Below, one piece after another: positions 1 through 6,972 of a stretch of DNA of 43,581 nt. This stretch comes from Bacteroidales bacterium (GTDB lineage: Bacteria > Bacteroidota > Bacteroidia > Bacteroidales > P3), in NCBI GenBank assembly GCA_017940465.1, contig JAGAYN010000055.1, positions 1 to 43,581 on the forward strand. Reading direction: 5' to 3'. Every line of letters begins with the position of its first letter. Position 1 is the stretch's first letter. A model generated the notes under the pieces. The model saw nothing but the letters and a program-made list of their open reading frames with translations, did no database searches and was not told where the DNA came from. Made by a program: the position numbers and the translations under genes.

Positions 1-539
1 CCGATGACGGGGTCGAGCTTGCCGGCCTGGGCCAGCTGGTTGAGGTTCTTGGCGTACTTGCCGAGGGCGTTCATGGTCTGCTCCTGGTTCTGGCTGGTCA
101 CCTTGCTGCCCTTGCGGAGGTCGGCGATGGCGGCGAGGAGGGCTTTCTCGCTGACGCCGGCATCCTTGAGAGTCTGGCTGATGCGGTCGCGGCCTGTGAG
201 GAGACCGAGGAGGAGGTGCTCGACGGAGACGAACTCGTCGTTCATCTTCTGTGCGCGCTGCGAGGCGTAGACAAGGGCCTGGTTGGCGTCGTTGGAGAGG
301 TAGACCTGGCCGCCGCTGACGCGGGGCAGGGTGGCGAGGATGTCGTCCACCTGCTGGGTGAGGCGGGGCACATTGACCTCCATCTTCTTGAGCAGATAGG
401 GCGTCACATTCTCGTCCTCGGAGAGGAGACCTTTCATCAGGTGGGCCGTCTCGATGGAGGGGTGCTGCTGGCCGAGGGCTATCTCCTGCGCCTTCTGCAC
501 GGCCTCCTGTGCTTTGATGGTGAAATTGTTGAGATTCAT
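1..539 (-). CDS. clpB: ATP-dependent chaperone ClpB, N-terminal part (runs off the window edge)
   Basis: Only the first 179 residues are in the window. ClpB is a hexameric AAA+ disaggregase that rescues aggregated proteins with the DnaK system in the cytoplasm. The visible protein starts MNLNNFTIKAQEAVQ and contains the two helical Clp_N repeats (about residues 5-145; HPSIETAHLMKGLL and EFVSVEHLLLGLL are the repeat signatures). It then enters the linker to the first ATPase domain, ending at LDPVIG just before the Walker A region. The ATG at 539 is the natural family start. ClpA and ClpC are less likely because of the start sequence and the VYLSNDANQAL segment. No clear Bacteroidota -7 box is seen directly upstream. 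Confidence 0.93.
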   Translation of the reverse strand, partial: MNLNNFTIKAQEAVQKAQEIALGQQHPSIETAHLMKGLLSEDENVTPYLLKKMEVNVPRLTQQVDDILATLPRVSGGQVYLSNDANQALVYASQRAQKMNDEFVSVEHLLLGLLTGRDRISQTLKDAGVSEKALLAAIADLRKGSKVTSQNQEQTMNALGKYAKNLNQLAQAGKLDPVI

Positions 540-610
540 ATTCTTTGGTATCTTTATTATTTGCAATACGTTTATGCCCAGCCATTAACACAAAGCATAC
601 CAAAGCCATG

Positions 611-635
611 GGGACTGCCAAAATGGCAGTCCCCG
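611..635. terminator. 11-bp perfect hairpin between the C69 dipeptidase and clpB
   Basis: The arms GGGGACTGCCA (611-621) and TGGCAGTCCCC (625-635) pair perfectly around an AAA loop. It lies 72 bases past the stop of the minus-strand dipeptidase gene and 72 bases upstream of clpB. There is no strong T-run on either side, so it could be a terminator, an mRNA 3' stabiliser or a regulatory hairpin. The rest of 540-706 shows no gene. Confidence 0.5.
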
Positions 636-706
636 GTGTCAGCGTTGCCTTTACGGGGAGGCTGCCCTGCGCAGGCCTCTTCCCGGCCGGGCTACGAAAG
701 GGAGGC

Positions 707-2416
707 TTATCTCTCGCGCCGCTCGATGACTTCCTTCAGACGGTAGCGGTCGCCGGTGGCGGCGGGGATGGCGTCGAGGAAGGGCTGACTGTAGCCAGGG
801 GTGTCGTGCCCCCAGCGGAGGAAGTTGCCCTGCTCGTCCTCGCGCTTGACGACCTGGTCGTTGTATTTCACAATGAGGTACCTGGCCAGGCGATCCCAAC
901 GCTGCATCATGCGGTCGGCATAGGCGATGGACTTCCGGTTGAGGTACTGATGGCGTTCGCCGGGCGTGAGGTCCTTGATGGCGGCGAGGACGCTGTCCTG
1001 GTCGGCGAAGTAGTAGTCCTCCAGCTCGCGCTGGGCCCGGCGCAGGTCGCCAATCATCATGGAGTAGCGCGGGTAGACCATGTTGGCCACCCAGTTGTTC
1101 ATCCAGAAGGCGGACTGGAAAGAGAACTCGGCGCGGAGGTTGTTCTCCGGGCGGAAGGGGTCGGGCACCTGGGTCAGGCAGCAGTAGAGGGGGACGTAGG
1201 CCACCATGTCGGCGTCGTCGCAGTTGAACCAGGTGACGCCACCCACGTCGTCCGGCAGCCAGCGGCGCATCTGGCAGGTCATGGTGAAGCCGCTCTGCTG
1301 GGTGGCGATGGGGCGCTCGCGGAAGAGGTCGGTGCCGTCGGAGGTCCTGACGTGCATCGGCAGCGGACGGACGGGCATCCCCCACGGGCCGGCGGTCATG
1401 TCGACGGTCATGTCGAGCGGTGTGCCCTCGAAGTGGTCGCGCATGTCGGCCTGCAAGTTACGCAGGGAGAGCGGCTTGTCGGGCTTCACCCATAGGGGGA
1501 GGGCGTCGCACTTGTCGAACTCGCCGTTGATGTAGGGCAGGTACTGCGCCATGTCGCCCCGGTGGTGGTTGAAGAAGCTCCACACGCGGGCGTCGGCGTA
1601 GCGCACGTTCTCGAAGTCGATGGGGCAGTAGGCGTCGCGGAAGGAGAACTCCTCGTCGCGGCCACTGAAGAAGCCCTTCTCGCGGGCGAAGGCGATGACG
1701 TCGGCGGCATAGACGCATTCCACCTCGGGACGCATGATGCGGTCGAGGTGCTTGCTGCTGATACTCTTTCCACCTTCCACTTTCCGCTTTCCACTCTTTT
1801 CCATAGGGAAAGTCCGTATGCGGCTCAGGTTGGCGTGGGCCGAGATGCAGTCGTCCGGTATGCGCAGGGCGACCCAGACGGCCCCTTTGCGCCCGGGTCC
1901 CTTGCCGACCATCTCCATGACCCAGGCCTCGTCGGGGTCGCAGATGGAGAAACTCTCGCCGCTGCTGTTATAGCCATAGCGTTCAACGAGTTCCGCCATG
2001 CAGCGGATGGCCTCGCGCGCCGAGGAGGTGCGCTGCAGGGCGAGGCGGATGAGGCTGAAGTAGTCGAGCAGGCCGTCGCGGTTCTGCAGTTCGAGGCGCC
2101 CGTCGAAGGTGCTCTCGACGATGGTCAGTTGCCGCTCGTTCATGAAGCCGACCACGCCCAGGGTGTACTCCACCTGCTCAACATACTGTCCCTCATGCAC
2201 GGGTCCCCAGCCGCGGATGGCGACAGGCTCGCCCGGCGTGTGGCGCCCGGCGGGGCTGTGGTAGAGCGAGCCGGCGAAGCCGAAGCCGTCGCAGTTGTAG
2301 GTGCACATCACGCTCCCGTCCACGGAAGCCTTCTTGCCCACAATCAGGTTGGTGCAAGCCGCCGTGCGACCCGCGAAGGCCACCACGGCCAGCAAAAGTA
2401 TCAATGTTTTTCTCAT
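707..2416 (-). CDS. C69-family dipeptidase, exported
   Basis: A 569-residue peptidase of family C69 (PepD/acid-ceramidase-like Ntn hydrolases) that removes dipeptides. The start at 2416 gives a signal peptide (MRKTLILLLAVVAFAGRTAA) directly followed by Cys21 in the ACTNLIVGKKASVDGS context; in this family the exposed N-terminal Cys is the nucleophile. Further family segments are WGPVHEGQYVEQVEYTLGVVGF and DEAWVMEMVGKGPGRKGAVWVA. The open frame extends upstream to 2590, but that extension crosses the promoter and precedes the signal peptide, so it is rejected. Odd point: about residues 206-216 (EKSGKRKVEGG) are encoded by a 7-bp tandem repeat, probably a surface-loop insertion. It is monocistronic, with a -7 box 27 bases upstream. 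Probable role: periplasmic peptide breakdown. Confidence 0.9.
   Translation of the reverse strand: MRKTLILLLAVVAFAGRTAACTNLIVGKKASVDGSVMCTYNCDGFGFAGSLYHSPAGRHTPGEPVAIRGWGPVHEGQYVEQVEYTLGVVGFMNERQLTIVESTFDGRLELQNRDGLLDYFSLIRLALQRTSSAREAIRCMAELVERYGYNSSGESFSICDPDEAWVMEMVGKGPGRKGAVWVALRIPDDCISAHANLSRIRTFPMEKSGKRKVEGGKSISSKHLDRIMRPEVECVYAADVIAFAREKGFFSGRDEEFSFRDAYCPIDFENVRYADARVWSFFNHHRGDMAQYLPYINGEFDKCDALPLWVKPDKPLSLRNLQADMRDHFEGTPLDMTVDMTAGPWGMPVRPLPMHVRTSDGTDLFRERPIATQQSGFTMTCQMRRWLPDDVGGVTWFNCDDADMVAYVPLYCCLTQVPDPFRPENNLRAEFSFQSAFWMNNWVANMVYPRYSMMIGDLRRAQRELEDYYFADQDSVLAAIKDLTPGERHQYLNRKSIAYADRMMQRWDRLARYLIVKYNDQVVKREDEQGNFLRWGHDTPGYSQPFLDAIPAATGDRYRLKEVIERRER
1768..1795. repeat. 7-bp tandem repeat (4 units) inside the C69 dipeptidase gene
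   Basis: Four units TTCCACC, TTCCACT, TTCCGCT and TTCCACT (plus-strand sense) lie in the coding sequence. The protein stays open, giving a Lys/Gly/Glu-rich loop. Since 7 is not a multiple of 3, unit gain or loss would shift the frame unless three units change together. Confidence 0.85.
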
Positions 2417-2442
2417 CGTCGTTTGGGTATGAAAATGGAGTG

Positions 2443-2450
2443 CAAAGATA
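2443..2450 (-). promoter_or_regulatory. -7 element TATCTTTG for the C69 dipeptidase
   Basis: Read on the minus strand this is TATCTTTG followed by C, matching the Bacteroidota primary sigma consensus TAnnTTTG. It is 27 bases upstream of the ATG at 2416, giving a leader of roughly 20 bases. No good TTTG box is found 19-21 bases upstream. The rest of 2417-2725 holds an 11-bp repeat and the terminator of the next gene, but no gene. Confidence 0.65.
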
Positions 2451-2622
2451 CGAAATAATCCCCAAACGGCGCCTCCCGATGCGAAAAATCGCGCAACACA
2501 CTCGCAATCAACCCCGTACAACCTTTTTGACAAACCCAGCGTTTTTTTGCTCGAAAACCGCTGGAAAGGGCCAAAACCGCCCGTTGGCAACAGGCTGATT
2601 TCCAGCCTCGTATAGGCACCCT

Positions 2623-2655
2623 CTTCTTCCTTGCTTCTTCCTTGCTTCTTCCTAA
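2623..2655. repeat. 11-bp tandem repeat, 3 units (CTTCTTCCTTG)
   Basis: Units start at 2623, 2634 and 2645; the third ends AA instead of TG. It is intergenic. Immediately before it, GTATAGGCACCCT resembles the tail of the dispersed element at 28699-28780. Confidence 0.8.
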
Positions 2656-2675
2656 CTAAAGCCTCGGAAGGGAAA

Positions 2676-2702
2676 CAAAAAGGCGGACACCGCTGCCCGC
2701 CT
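2676..2702 (-). terminator. Rho-independent terminator of the small lipoprotein gene
   Basis: On the minus strand AGGCGG (2702-2697) pairs with CCGCCT (2686-2681) and is followed by TTTTTGTTT. It lies 23 bases past the lipoprotein stop codon. Confidence 0.75.
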
Positions 2703-2725
2703 TGCTATCATATCATAGTGTTGGT

Positions 2726-3124
2726 TCACTTCACTCGCTCGTAGTCGTCGTCACTCACTAAATCCGTGTAAGTATTTGTTACTGGATCGTAATCGCCCTC
2801 ATTCTTCACGACCACGTGGATTGTCATGTGTGAATCGGTGAGATGAGTAATAGTACGAACACACCAATCATTTTCATCATCGGTGAAGTTGCCGTTAGCG
2901 TCCTTGTAGTACATCAGCAAACGGTCTCCGTCAACCTTGTACTTTGCCACACGAGCACCGTCGAAGTAAACATAACCGTCTTTCGTGAACTCTGTGATTT
3001 CTGTCGTGCCAGCTTCTTTCCATTTGCCTACAATGAGGTCCTCGTTGTCTTTGGAGCAGGAAGTCGCCAGCCCCATTGCCGCGACGCAAAAGAGCATCGC
3101 AAATGCTTTCAGCATATTCTTCAT
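2726..3124 (-). CDS. Small lipocalin-like lipoprotein
   Basis: A 132-residue exported lipoprotein of unknown role. The signal peptide MKNMLKAFAMLFCVAAMGLA ends in the lipobox LATSC with Cys23 as the lipidated residue, followed by SKDNEDLIVGKWKEAG. The I-V-G-K-W motif, followed by alternating hydrophobic strands (GYVYFDGARVAKYKV, DRLLMYYKD, MTIHVVV), is typical of Bacteroidales lipocalin-like proteins. They are thought to be small beta-barrels on the membrane surface; no ligand is known. The gene stands alone, with a good terminator downstream. A possible promoter lies far upstream at 3397-3404, which would place a large imperfect hairpin in the leader. Export is confident; the fold is an inference. 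Confidence 0.8.
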   Translation of the reverse strand: MKNMLKAFAMLFCVAAMGLATSCSKDNEDLIVGKWKEAGTTEITEFTKDGYVYFDGARVAKYKVDGDRLLMYYKDANGNFTDDENDWCVRTITHLTDSHMTIHVVVKNEGDYDPVTNTYTDLVSDDDYERVK

Positions 3125-3206
3125 TTTTTTTGTTGCGCAGATATGCCGCTGCGTCCCCCGGCTCTAATGCTCTTCCGCGCCCGTCGAGCAAACAAGTTTA
3201 TTACAA

Positions 3207-3371
3207 GAAGCGTGGCGCTGCATACCACTTCTCCTAGTGGAGGCCGTGAGAATTGCCCTGAAATGAAGATATGGAAACAGTCCACGCAAATACACGCGAA
3301 CCGTCATACCATCCTTGCATTTCATAGAAATTTCTCACGTTTCCACTAGCAAGACGAAGATATAACGCTTC
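3207..3371. repeat. 165-bp imperfect inverted repeat (long hairpin), intergenic
   Basis: Paired blocks share one centre at about 3291.5: GAAGCGT 3207-3213 with 3365-3371 (offset by a few bases), CTAGTGGA 3234-3241 with 3342-3349, CGTGAGAA 3245-3252 with 3332-3339, TGAAATG 3259-3265 with 3318-3324, ATGG 3271-3274 with 3309-3312, and CGC with GCG at the tip. No convincing protein is encoded on either strand between 3125 and 3517. It could be a structured leader of the lipoprotein gene, a small RNA, or a MITE-like remnant. Confidence 0.7.
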
Positions 3372-3394
3372 GACGATTTCCTTCCGAAATCGGC

Positions 3395-3453
3395 TGCAAA
3401 AATACGACAATTATTTCAATTGGCGGAATTTATTTTCTCCACCACGCAAAAAA
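3395..3453. repeat. 59-bp direct repeat, left copy, flanking the toxin-antitoxin pair
   Basis: It matches 4229-4287 at 56 of 59 positions, in the same orientation. On the minus strand it contains the -7 element TATTTTTG (3397-3404), so it may be a duplicated promoter. The only gene downstream in that direction is the lipoprotein at 3124. Confidence 0.9.
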
Positions 3454-3486
3454 CAACAATCCCCCGCCGGAAATCCCGGCAGGGGC
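3446..3486 (-). terminator. Terminator of the toxin-antitoxin operon
   Basis: On the minus strand CCCCTGCCGG pairs with CCGGCGGGG around GATTT (one T bulged) and is followed by ATTGTTGTTTTTTG. It lies 33 bases past the toxin stop codon, and its T-rich tail runs into the left 59-bp repeat. Confidence 0.75.
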
Positions 3487-3517
3487 AACCTTGAAAACGT
3501 GGGCCAAACCCTCAATG

Positions 3518-3931
3518 CTATTTGCGGCTCTCGGCCACGAACTCGGCAGGGGTCATGACCAGCGGGCCGAGGCCCTCGAAGCCCTGCTTGTCGCGTGTTA
3601 TTATCACGTCCGGCAGGCTCGGCAGCGCGGAGAAATACTGGACGGCGTCCTCGAAATCCTTTGCATTCTTGCTATTGGCTTCCACGACAGTGTTTCTGTC
3701 GATGGCCGTTACAGCAAAATCCTGGCACAGCCAGTCGACTGTCTCCGTAATCTGATGTTTAGAGAAAACCTTCCGCAGAATGTATGCGCAATTGACGATG
3801 GTCAGACTTGAGACCATGCCTTTATGAATTCTGCGCTCAAACATCTCAAACAAAATGTCTGCATCCTTACAGAAAGGCTCACGCTTGCACAGGTAGTCAA
3901 GGATGACATTGGTATCGAGGAACAGCTTCAT
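3518..3931 (-). CDS. PIN-domain toxin (VapC-like ribonuclease)
   Basis: A 137-residue PIN nuclease, the toxin half of a type II toxin-antitoxin module. PIN toxins cut specific RNAs, often tRNA or rRNA. The acidic pocket is recognisable: Asp6 in FLDTNVILDYL, Asp92 and Asp95 in KDFEDAVQYFSA, and Asp114 in IITRDKQGF. The start MKLFLDTN at 3931 is chosen over the ATG at 3949 because it begins at the PIN fold and overlaps the antitoxin stop by four bases (ATGA), a coupling normal for such pairs. The last residues, GPLVMTPAEFVAESRK, match the usual end of Bacteroidales PIN proteins. RNA target unknown. Confidence 0.88.
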   Translation of the reverse strand: MKLFLDTNVILDYLCKREPFCKDADILFEMFERRIHKGMVSSLTIVNCAYILRKVFSKHQITETVDWLCQDFAVTAIDRNTVVEANSKNAKDFEDAVQYFSALPSLPDVIITRDKQGFEGLGPLVMTPAEFVAESRK

Positions 3932-4206
3932 TTCGCGCGCTCCTCCCACATCAGTTCGAGTTCCTTGTCGATGTCAAAACCTTCGGGAACAGGTCCCAAG
4001 ACCCTGGCCAAAACTGCCTCCGACGGTTTGAAATCGTCGTCGATATGGGGAAAGACCAGCTTCTTTGCCGCCGGCGGTTCCTCCATCTTGGTGTTTTGCA
4101 CCAGTTTGTCGGCCAGCCATTGGCTGTCCGAGGGCGAGAGGGAGAGTCCCTGCAGGTAGTGCCAGAGGTCGGCAATCGAGCCGTTGTATGTCGCCGTGTT
4201 CATCAT
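3928..4206 (-). CDS. Putative antitoxin of the PIN module
   Basis: A 92-residue protein directly before and overlapping the PIN toxin. It begins MMNTATYNGSIADLWHYLQGLSLSPSDSQWLADKL and ends in an acidic tail (EGFDIDKELELMWEERAK) suited to wrapping a toxin. The family is not certain. The first half has the predicted helices of small Bacteroidota antitoxins, but I see no clear ribbon-helix-helix or AbrB signature. Translation may begin at 4206 or at the next codon (4203). The promoter -7 box TATTTTTG lies in the right 59-bp repeat 25-32 bases upstream, so autoregulation there is plausible. The antitoxin role rests on position, overlap and composition. Confidence 0.75.
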   Translation of the reverse strand: MMNTATYNGSIADLWHYLQGLSLSPSDSQWLADKLVQNTKMEEPPAAKKLVFPHIDDDFKPSEAVLARVLGPVPEGFDIDKELELMWEERAK

Positions 4207-4228
4207 CGTGTTGTCATTTTATTCCAGT

Positions 4229-4287
4229 TGCAAAAATACGACATTTATTTCAATTGGCGAAATTTATTTTCTCCACCACACAAAAAA
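4229..4287. repeat. 59-bp direct repeat, right copy, with the toxin-antitoxin promoter
   Basis: The partner of 3395-3453 (three mismatches). On the minus strand it reads TATTTTTG at 4231-4238, fitting TAnnTTTG, 25 bases from the antitoxin ATG. It also holds the small palindrome ATTTC-AATTGGC-GAAAT, a candidate operator, which is disrupted by one change in the left copy. The remainder of 4288-4482 has no gene I can support. Confidence 0.88.
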
Positions 4288-4482
4288 GTCGTACCTGTGC
4301 CGGCCTATGGAATGAGTGTTCGGTAGCAGACATTGCCATGAAACTTGTCCATCAGCGCCACATCAACGTTGTTGAAAAACCTGGTGCTCATTAATATCCT
4401 GCGTTGTGGCGTGGCTCTTCGTCGAAGGCGACAGGCTGATGTGTTTTCACTCTGGCTTACTGCCAAGTGGCGGGGGCAGGGG

Positions 4483-4725
4483 TTATTTCTTCCTGATGAG
4501 GGAGACGAGCCAGAGGAGGATGGCGGCGCCGATGACTGCGGTGACGAGTTGGCCAACGATTCCGCCCCAATAGATGCCAAGCCACCCGAGGACATTGCCG
4601 CCGATGAAGCCGCCGACGATACCTATAAGTAGATTGACCCAGAAGCCGAAGCCCGCGCCTTTCATGAGTTTGCCCGCCAGGTAGCCTGCTAGGGCGCCGA
4701 TGAGGATGCTGATGATGATTCCCAT
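4483..4725 (-). CDS. GlsB/YeaQ/YmgE-family small membrane protein
   Basis: An 80-residue inner-membrane protein of the transglycosylase-associated family (PF04226). It is nearly all hydrophobic, with three membrane helices. The Gly-rich signature GALAGYLAGKLMKG, LLIGIVGGFIGGNVLGWLG and a final AAILLWLVSLIRKK fit the family from end to end. Members are linked to general stress responses, but the molecular role is unknown despite the family name. It lies 68 bases downstream of the MBL lipoprotein on the same strand and may be co-transcribed with it. Confidence 0.9.
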   Translation of the reverse strand: MGIIISILIGALAGYLAGKLMKGAGFGFWVNLLIGIVGGFIGGNVLGWLGIYWGGIVGQLVTAVIGAAILLWLVSLIRKK

Positions 4726-4793
4726 AATTGTGTTGTTTTTTTTTATTTGGATTTAACTGTATGTCGTGTGGAGTAGAGGGAGAATTATTCGTG

Positions 4794-5657
4794 CTATTGG
4801 AGGTCGATGAAGTGGTCGTAGCAGTGGGCGCCGCAGAGGTACTGTCCGCTTTCGCGAAGACGCCGGTAGGTCTGCTTGCGGACGGCGCGGGCCTGGTTGT
4901 GGTCGGCGTCATAGTGCGAGCAGAAGTCGGGATGGCTGAGCTGGAGGTCCTGCGCGTGGAGCAGGTCGCCTACAATGAGGCAATTGCCTACCTCGTAGAG
5001 TGTGTGGCCTGGGGTATGTCCGTAGGCTTGCCGGGTCTGCACCAAGCCATTGAAGAGGGCGGTGTCGGCGGCGAAGGTCTGCACACGGCCATCGTAGGCC
5101 GCCAGTACCTGCTGCCAGCGCGCATCGTCGGCCCACGCCGCACACTCGCGTCGGTCGAGGTGGAGGGTGGCGTTGGGGAAGACGGCCTTGCCCTCGTGCA
5201 CCAAGCCCCCGATGTGGTCGAAATGGAGATGGGTGAGGCAGATGTCGCCGATGGCGTCAGGCGTCAAGCCCATTGTCTTCAGCTTCGCCACCAGCGTTCC
5301 CCCGGCCTGCTGGCCGAGGCCGGCATCGAAAAGGACGATGCGCCCCTCGTTCTGCGCCACGAAGACGTTGAAAGCCGAGCGGAAGCCCCCTTGGTCGGCG
5401 GCGATGGAATCCAGCAGGCGGTCGTCGTAGCCGCGGAAGAGGTCGGTGGCCTGCATTCCCTCGCGGTCGGTGATGCCATAGAGGGTAAGCCCCTCGGCGG
5501 CAGCACAGCGGCTGATGCCGTCGGCCACGCTGGCAACGGCATCACCAGTCCCGGGTTCCATATCACGGTTGTTTCCGATGCCGCAGGCAGCCAGCGCCAA
5601 GGCCAGGAAGGCCACTGTCATATAACGATGTCTCATCTCAAATATTCTCTTATACAT
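4794..5657 (-). CDS. MBL-fold metallohydrolase lipoprotein
   Basis: A 287-residue metallo-beta-lactamase-fold hydrolase anchored as a lipoprotein. The start MYKRIFEMRHRY at 5657 is chosen because its A-T-G overlaps the galE stop by one base (TAATG); an internal Met8 is a possible alternative. The lipobox is ALAAC with Cys25. The metal site is clear: T-H-L-H-F-D-H (His143, His145, Asp147, His148), then His in HTPGHT, Asp in LIVGDLLH and His in LCGAHCYDH. The layout resembles lactonases and related hydrolases that act on small esters. The substrate cannot be read from the sequence. It is coupled to galE, although no functional link is obvious. Confidence 0.88.
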   Translation of the reverse strand: MYKRIFEMRHRYMTVAFLALALAACGIGNNRDMEPGTGDAVASVADGISRCAAAEGLTLYGITDREGMQATDLFRGYDDRLLDSIAADQGGFRSAFNVFVAQNEGRIVLFDAGLGQQAGGTLVAKLKTMGLTPDAIGDICLTHLHFDHIGGLVHEGKAVFPNATLHLDRRECAAWADDARWQQVLAAYDGRVQTFAADTALFNGLVQTRQAYGHTPGHTLYEVGNCLIVGDLLHAQDLQLSHPDFCSHYDADHNQARAVRKQTYRRLRESGQYLCGAHCYDHFIDLQ

Positions 5658-6670
5658 TAATATCCCTCGGGGTTCCGGCGCTGCCAGTTCCAACTGTCGC
5701 GGACCATGTCGTCGATGCCATAGCGGGCTTCCCATCCGAGTTCGGCCTTGGCCTTGGCGGGGTCGCAGTAGCAGGTGGCGACGTCGCCGGCGCGGCGGGG
5801 CTTGATGCTGTAGGGCACATCGACGCCGTTGGTGCGGACAAAGGCGTTCACCATGTCGAGCACCGAGTAGCCGTGGCCGGTACCTATATTATATATACCG
5901 ATGCCGCAGCGGCGGCTGATGGCCTGCAGGGCGCAGACGTGGGCGGCGGCGAGGTCGCAGACGTGGATGTAGTCGCGCACGCCGGTGCCGTCGGGCGTGG
6001 GATAGTCGTTGCCGAAGACACCCAGTTCCTTGCGCTTGCCGACGGCCACCTGCGTGATGTAGGGCATGAGGTTGTTGGGGATTCCGTTGGGGTTCTCCCC
6101 TATGCGTCCGCTGGGGTGCGCGCCGACGGGATTGAAGTAGCGCAGCAGGACGACGTTCCACTCCGGGTCGGCCTTCTGGATGTCCACCAGCACCTGCTCG
6201 AGCATGCTCTTGGTCCAGCCGTAAGGATTGGTGCACTGGCCCTTGGGGCAACGCTCGGTGATGGGAATCTCGGCAGGGTCGCCGTAGACGGTGGCGCTGG
6301 AGGAGAAGATGATGTTCTTGCAGCCGTGGCGGCGCATCACGTCGACGAGCGTCAGTGTGCCGCCGATATTGTTCTCATAGTATTCCCAAGGCTTCTCGAC
6401 ACTCTCGCCGACGGCCTTGAGGCCGGCAAAGTGGATGCTAGCGTCGAACTTGTGCTCCGCAAAGACGCGTTCCAGCCCCTCGCGGTCGCGGATGTCGACC
6501 TTGTAGAACGGTATCTCGGGCACCCCGATGATTTCCGCCACGCGGCGCAGCGCCTCGGGATTGGAGTTGGAGAGGTTGTCCACCACCACGGCGGTGTGGC
6601 CCGCCGCGTAGAGCTCTATCAATGTGTGGGAGCCGATAAATCCAGCTCCGCCTGTAACAAGTATATTCAT
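5657..6670 (-). CDS. galE: UDP-glucose 4-epimerase
   Basis: A 337-residue short-chain dehydrogenase-like epimerase that interconverts UDP-glucose and UDP-galactose in the cytoplasm, for galactose use and glycan precursors. The NAD-binding motif GGAGFIG is at residues 7-13, the catalytic Ser at about 124-125 (FSSSATVYG), and Tyr150 and Lys154 form YxxxK in NPYGWTKS. The later segments YFNPVGAHPSGRIGE and RDYIHVCDLA are GalE hallmarks. The length equals that of typical bacterial GalE. It is the first gene of a pair with the MBL lipoprotein and lies 90 bases downstream of the tRNA-Ala gene. Confidence 0.96.
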   Translation of the reverse strand: MNILVTGGAGFIGSHTLIELYAAGHTAVVVDNLSNSNPEALRRVAEIIGVPEIPFYKVDIRDREGLERVFAEHKFDASIHFAGLKAVGESVEKPWEYYENNIGGTLTLVDVMRRHGCKNIIFSSSATVYGDPAEIPITERCPKGQCTNPYGWTKSMLEQVLVDIQKADPEWNVVLLRYFNPVGAHPSGRIGENPNGIPNNLMPYITQVAVGKRKELGVFGNDYPTPDGTGVRDYIHVCDLAAAHVCALQAISRRCGIGIYNIGTGHGYSVLDMVNAFVRTNGVDVPYSIKPRRAGDVATCYCDPAKAKAELGWEARYGIDDMVRDSWNWQRRNPEGY

Positions 6671-6724
6671 TCCCTATGAACGGCGAGCCGTATGGTTTAT
6701 TGTGTGGAGGCGGAATTTTTATAC

Positions 6725-6756
6725 AACAGAAACGCCTGACAACACGTTGCCAGGCG
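6725..6756 (-). terminator. Probable terminator of the tRNA-Ala gene
   Basis: On the minus strand CGCCTG (6756-6751) and CAGGCG (6738-6733) pair, extended by CAAC/GTTG after one mismatch. TTTCTGTTG follows. It starts 5 bases after the tRNA 3' end. Confidence 0.6.
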
Positions 6757-6760
6757 GAGG

Positions 6761-6833
6761 TGGAGTATACGGGAGTCGAACCCGTTACCTTTTGATTGCG
6801 AACCAAATGCTCTACCAAATGAGCTAATACCCC
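6761..6833 (-). tRNA. tRNA-Ala, anticodon CGC
   Basis: A full 73-base cloverleaf on the minus strand: acceptor GGGGTAT/ATACTCC, D arm GCTC/GAGC with GG in the loop, anticodon stem TTTGG/TCAAA with loop TTCGCAA (anticodon CGC), variable AGGTA, and T arm ACGGG/CCCGT with loop TTCGACT. The acceptor has the G3-U70 wobble pair that marks alanine tRNAs, and the discriminator base is A. The 3' CCA is not encoded (CCT follows), so it must be added by the nucleotidyltransferase. It reads the codon GCG. Confidence 0.95.
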
Positions 6834-6880
6834 TTGTTTCTGTCACTTGCGCCATGTACTGACGGCTGCAAATGCGAGTG

Positions 6881-6888
6881 CAAAGATA
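6881..6888 (-). promoter_or_regulatory. -7 element TATCTTTG of the tRNA-Ala gene
   Basis: On the minus strand TATCTTTG lies 48 bases before the tRNA 5' end, followed by an A/T-poor leader. The upstream -33 region is weak. The rest of 6834-6972 shows no gene. Confidence 0.6.
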
Positions 6889-6972
6889 CGCACATTTTCC
6901 CGACTGGGAGCAGCTTTTTTCTTAATAATGTTTAATTTCCATGCTATCAGCCTGGTTACCAACGCCAAGAGC

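Noticed and set aside
531-600. Heat-shock type operator upstream of clpB
   Set aside because: No CIRCE inverted repeat or other recognisable heat-shock site is present.
2417-2590. Upstream extension of the C69 dipeptidase to 2590
   Set aside because: It crosses the -7 promoter element and would bury the signal peptide and the nucleophilic Cys inside the chain.
2843-3349. 168-codon plus-strand ORF over the lipoprotein gene and hairpin
   Set aside because: It is antisense to a gene with a clear signal peptide and lipobox, and its composition is not protein-like.
5658-5735. Upstream extension of the MBL lipoprotein
   Set aside because: It overlaps galE and hides the lipobox. The TAATG start gives a normal lipoprotein signal.
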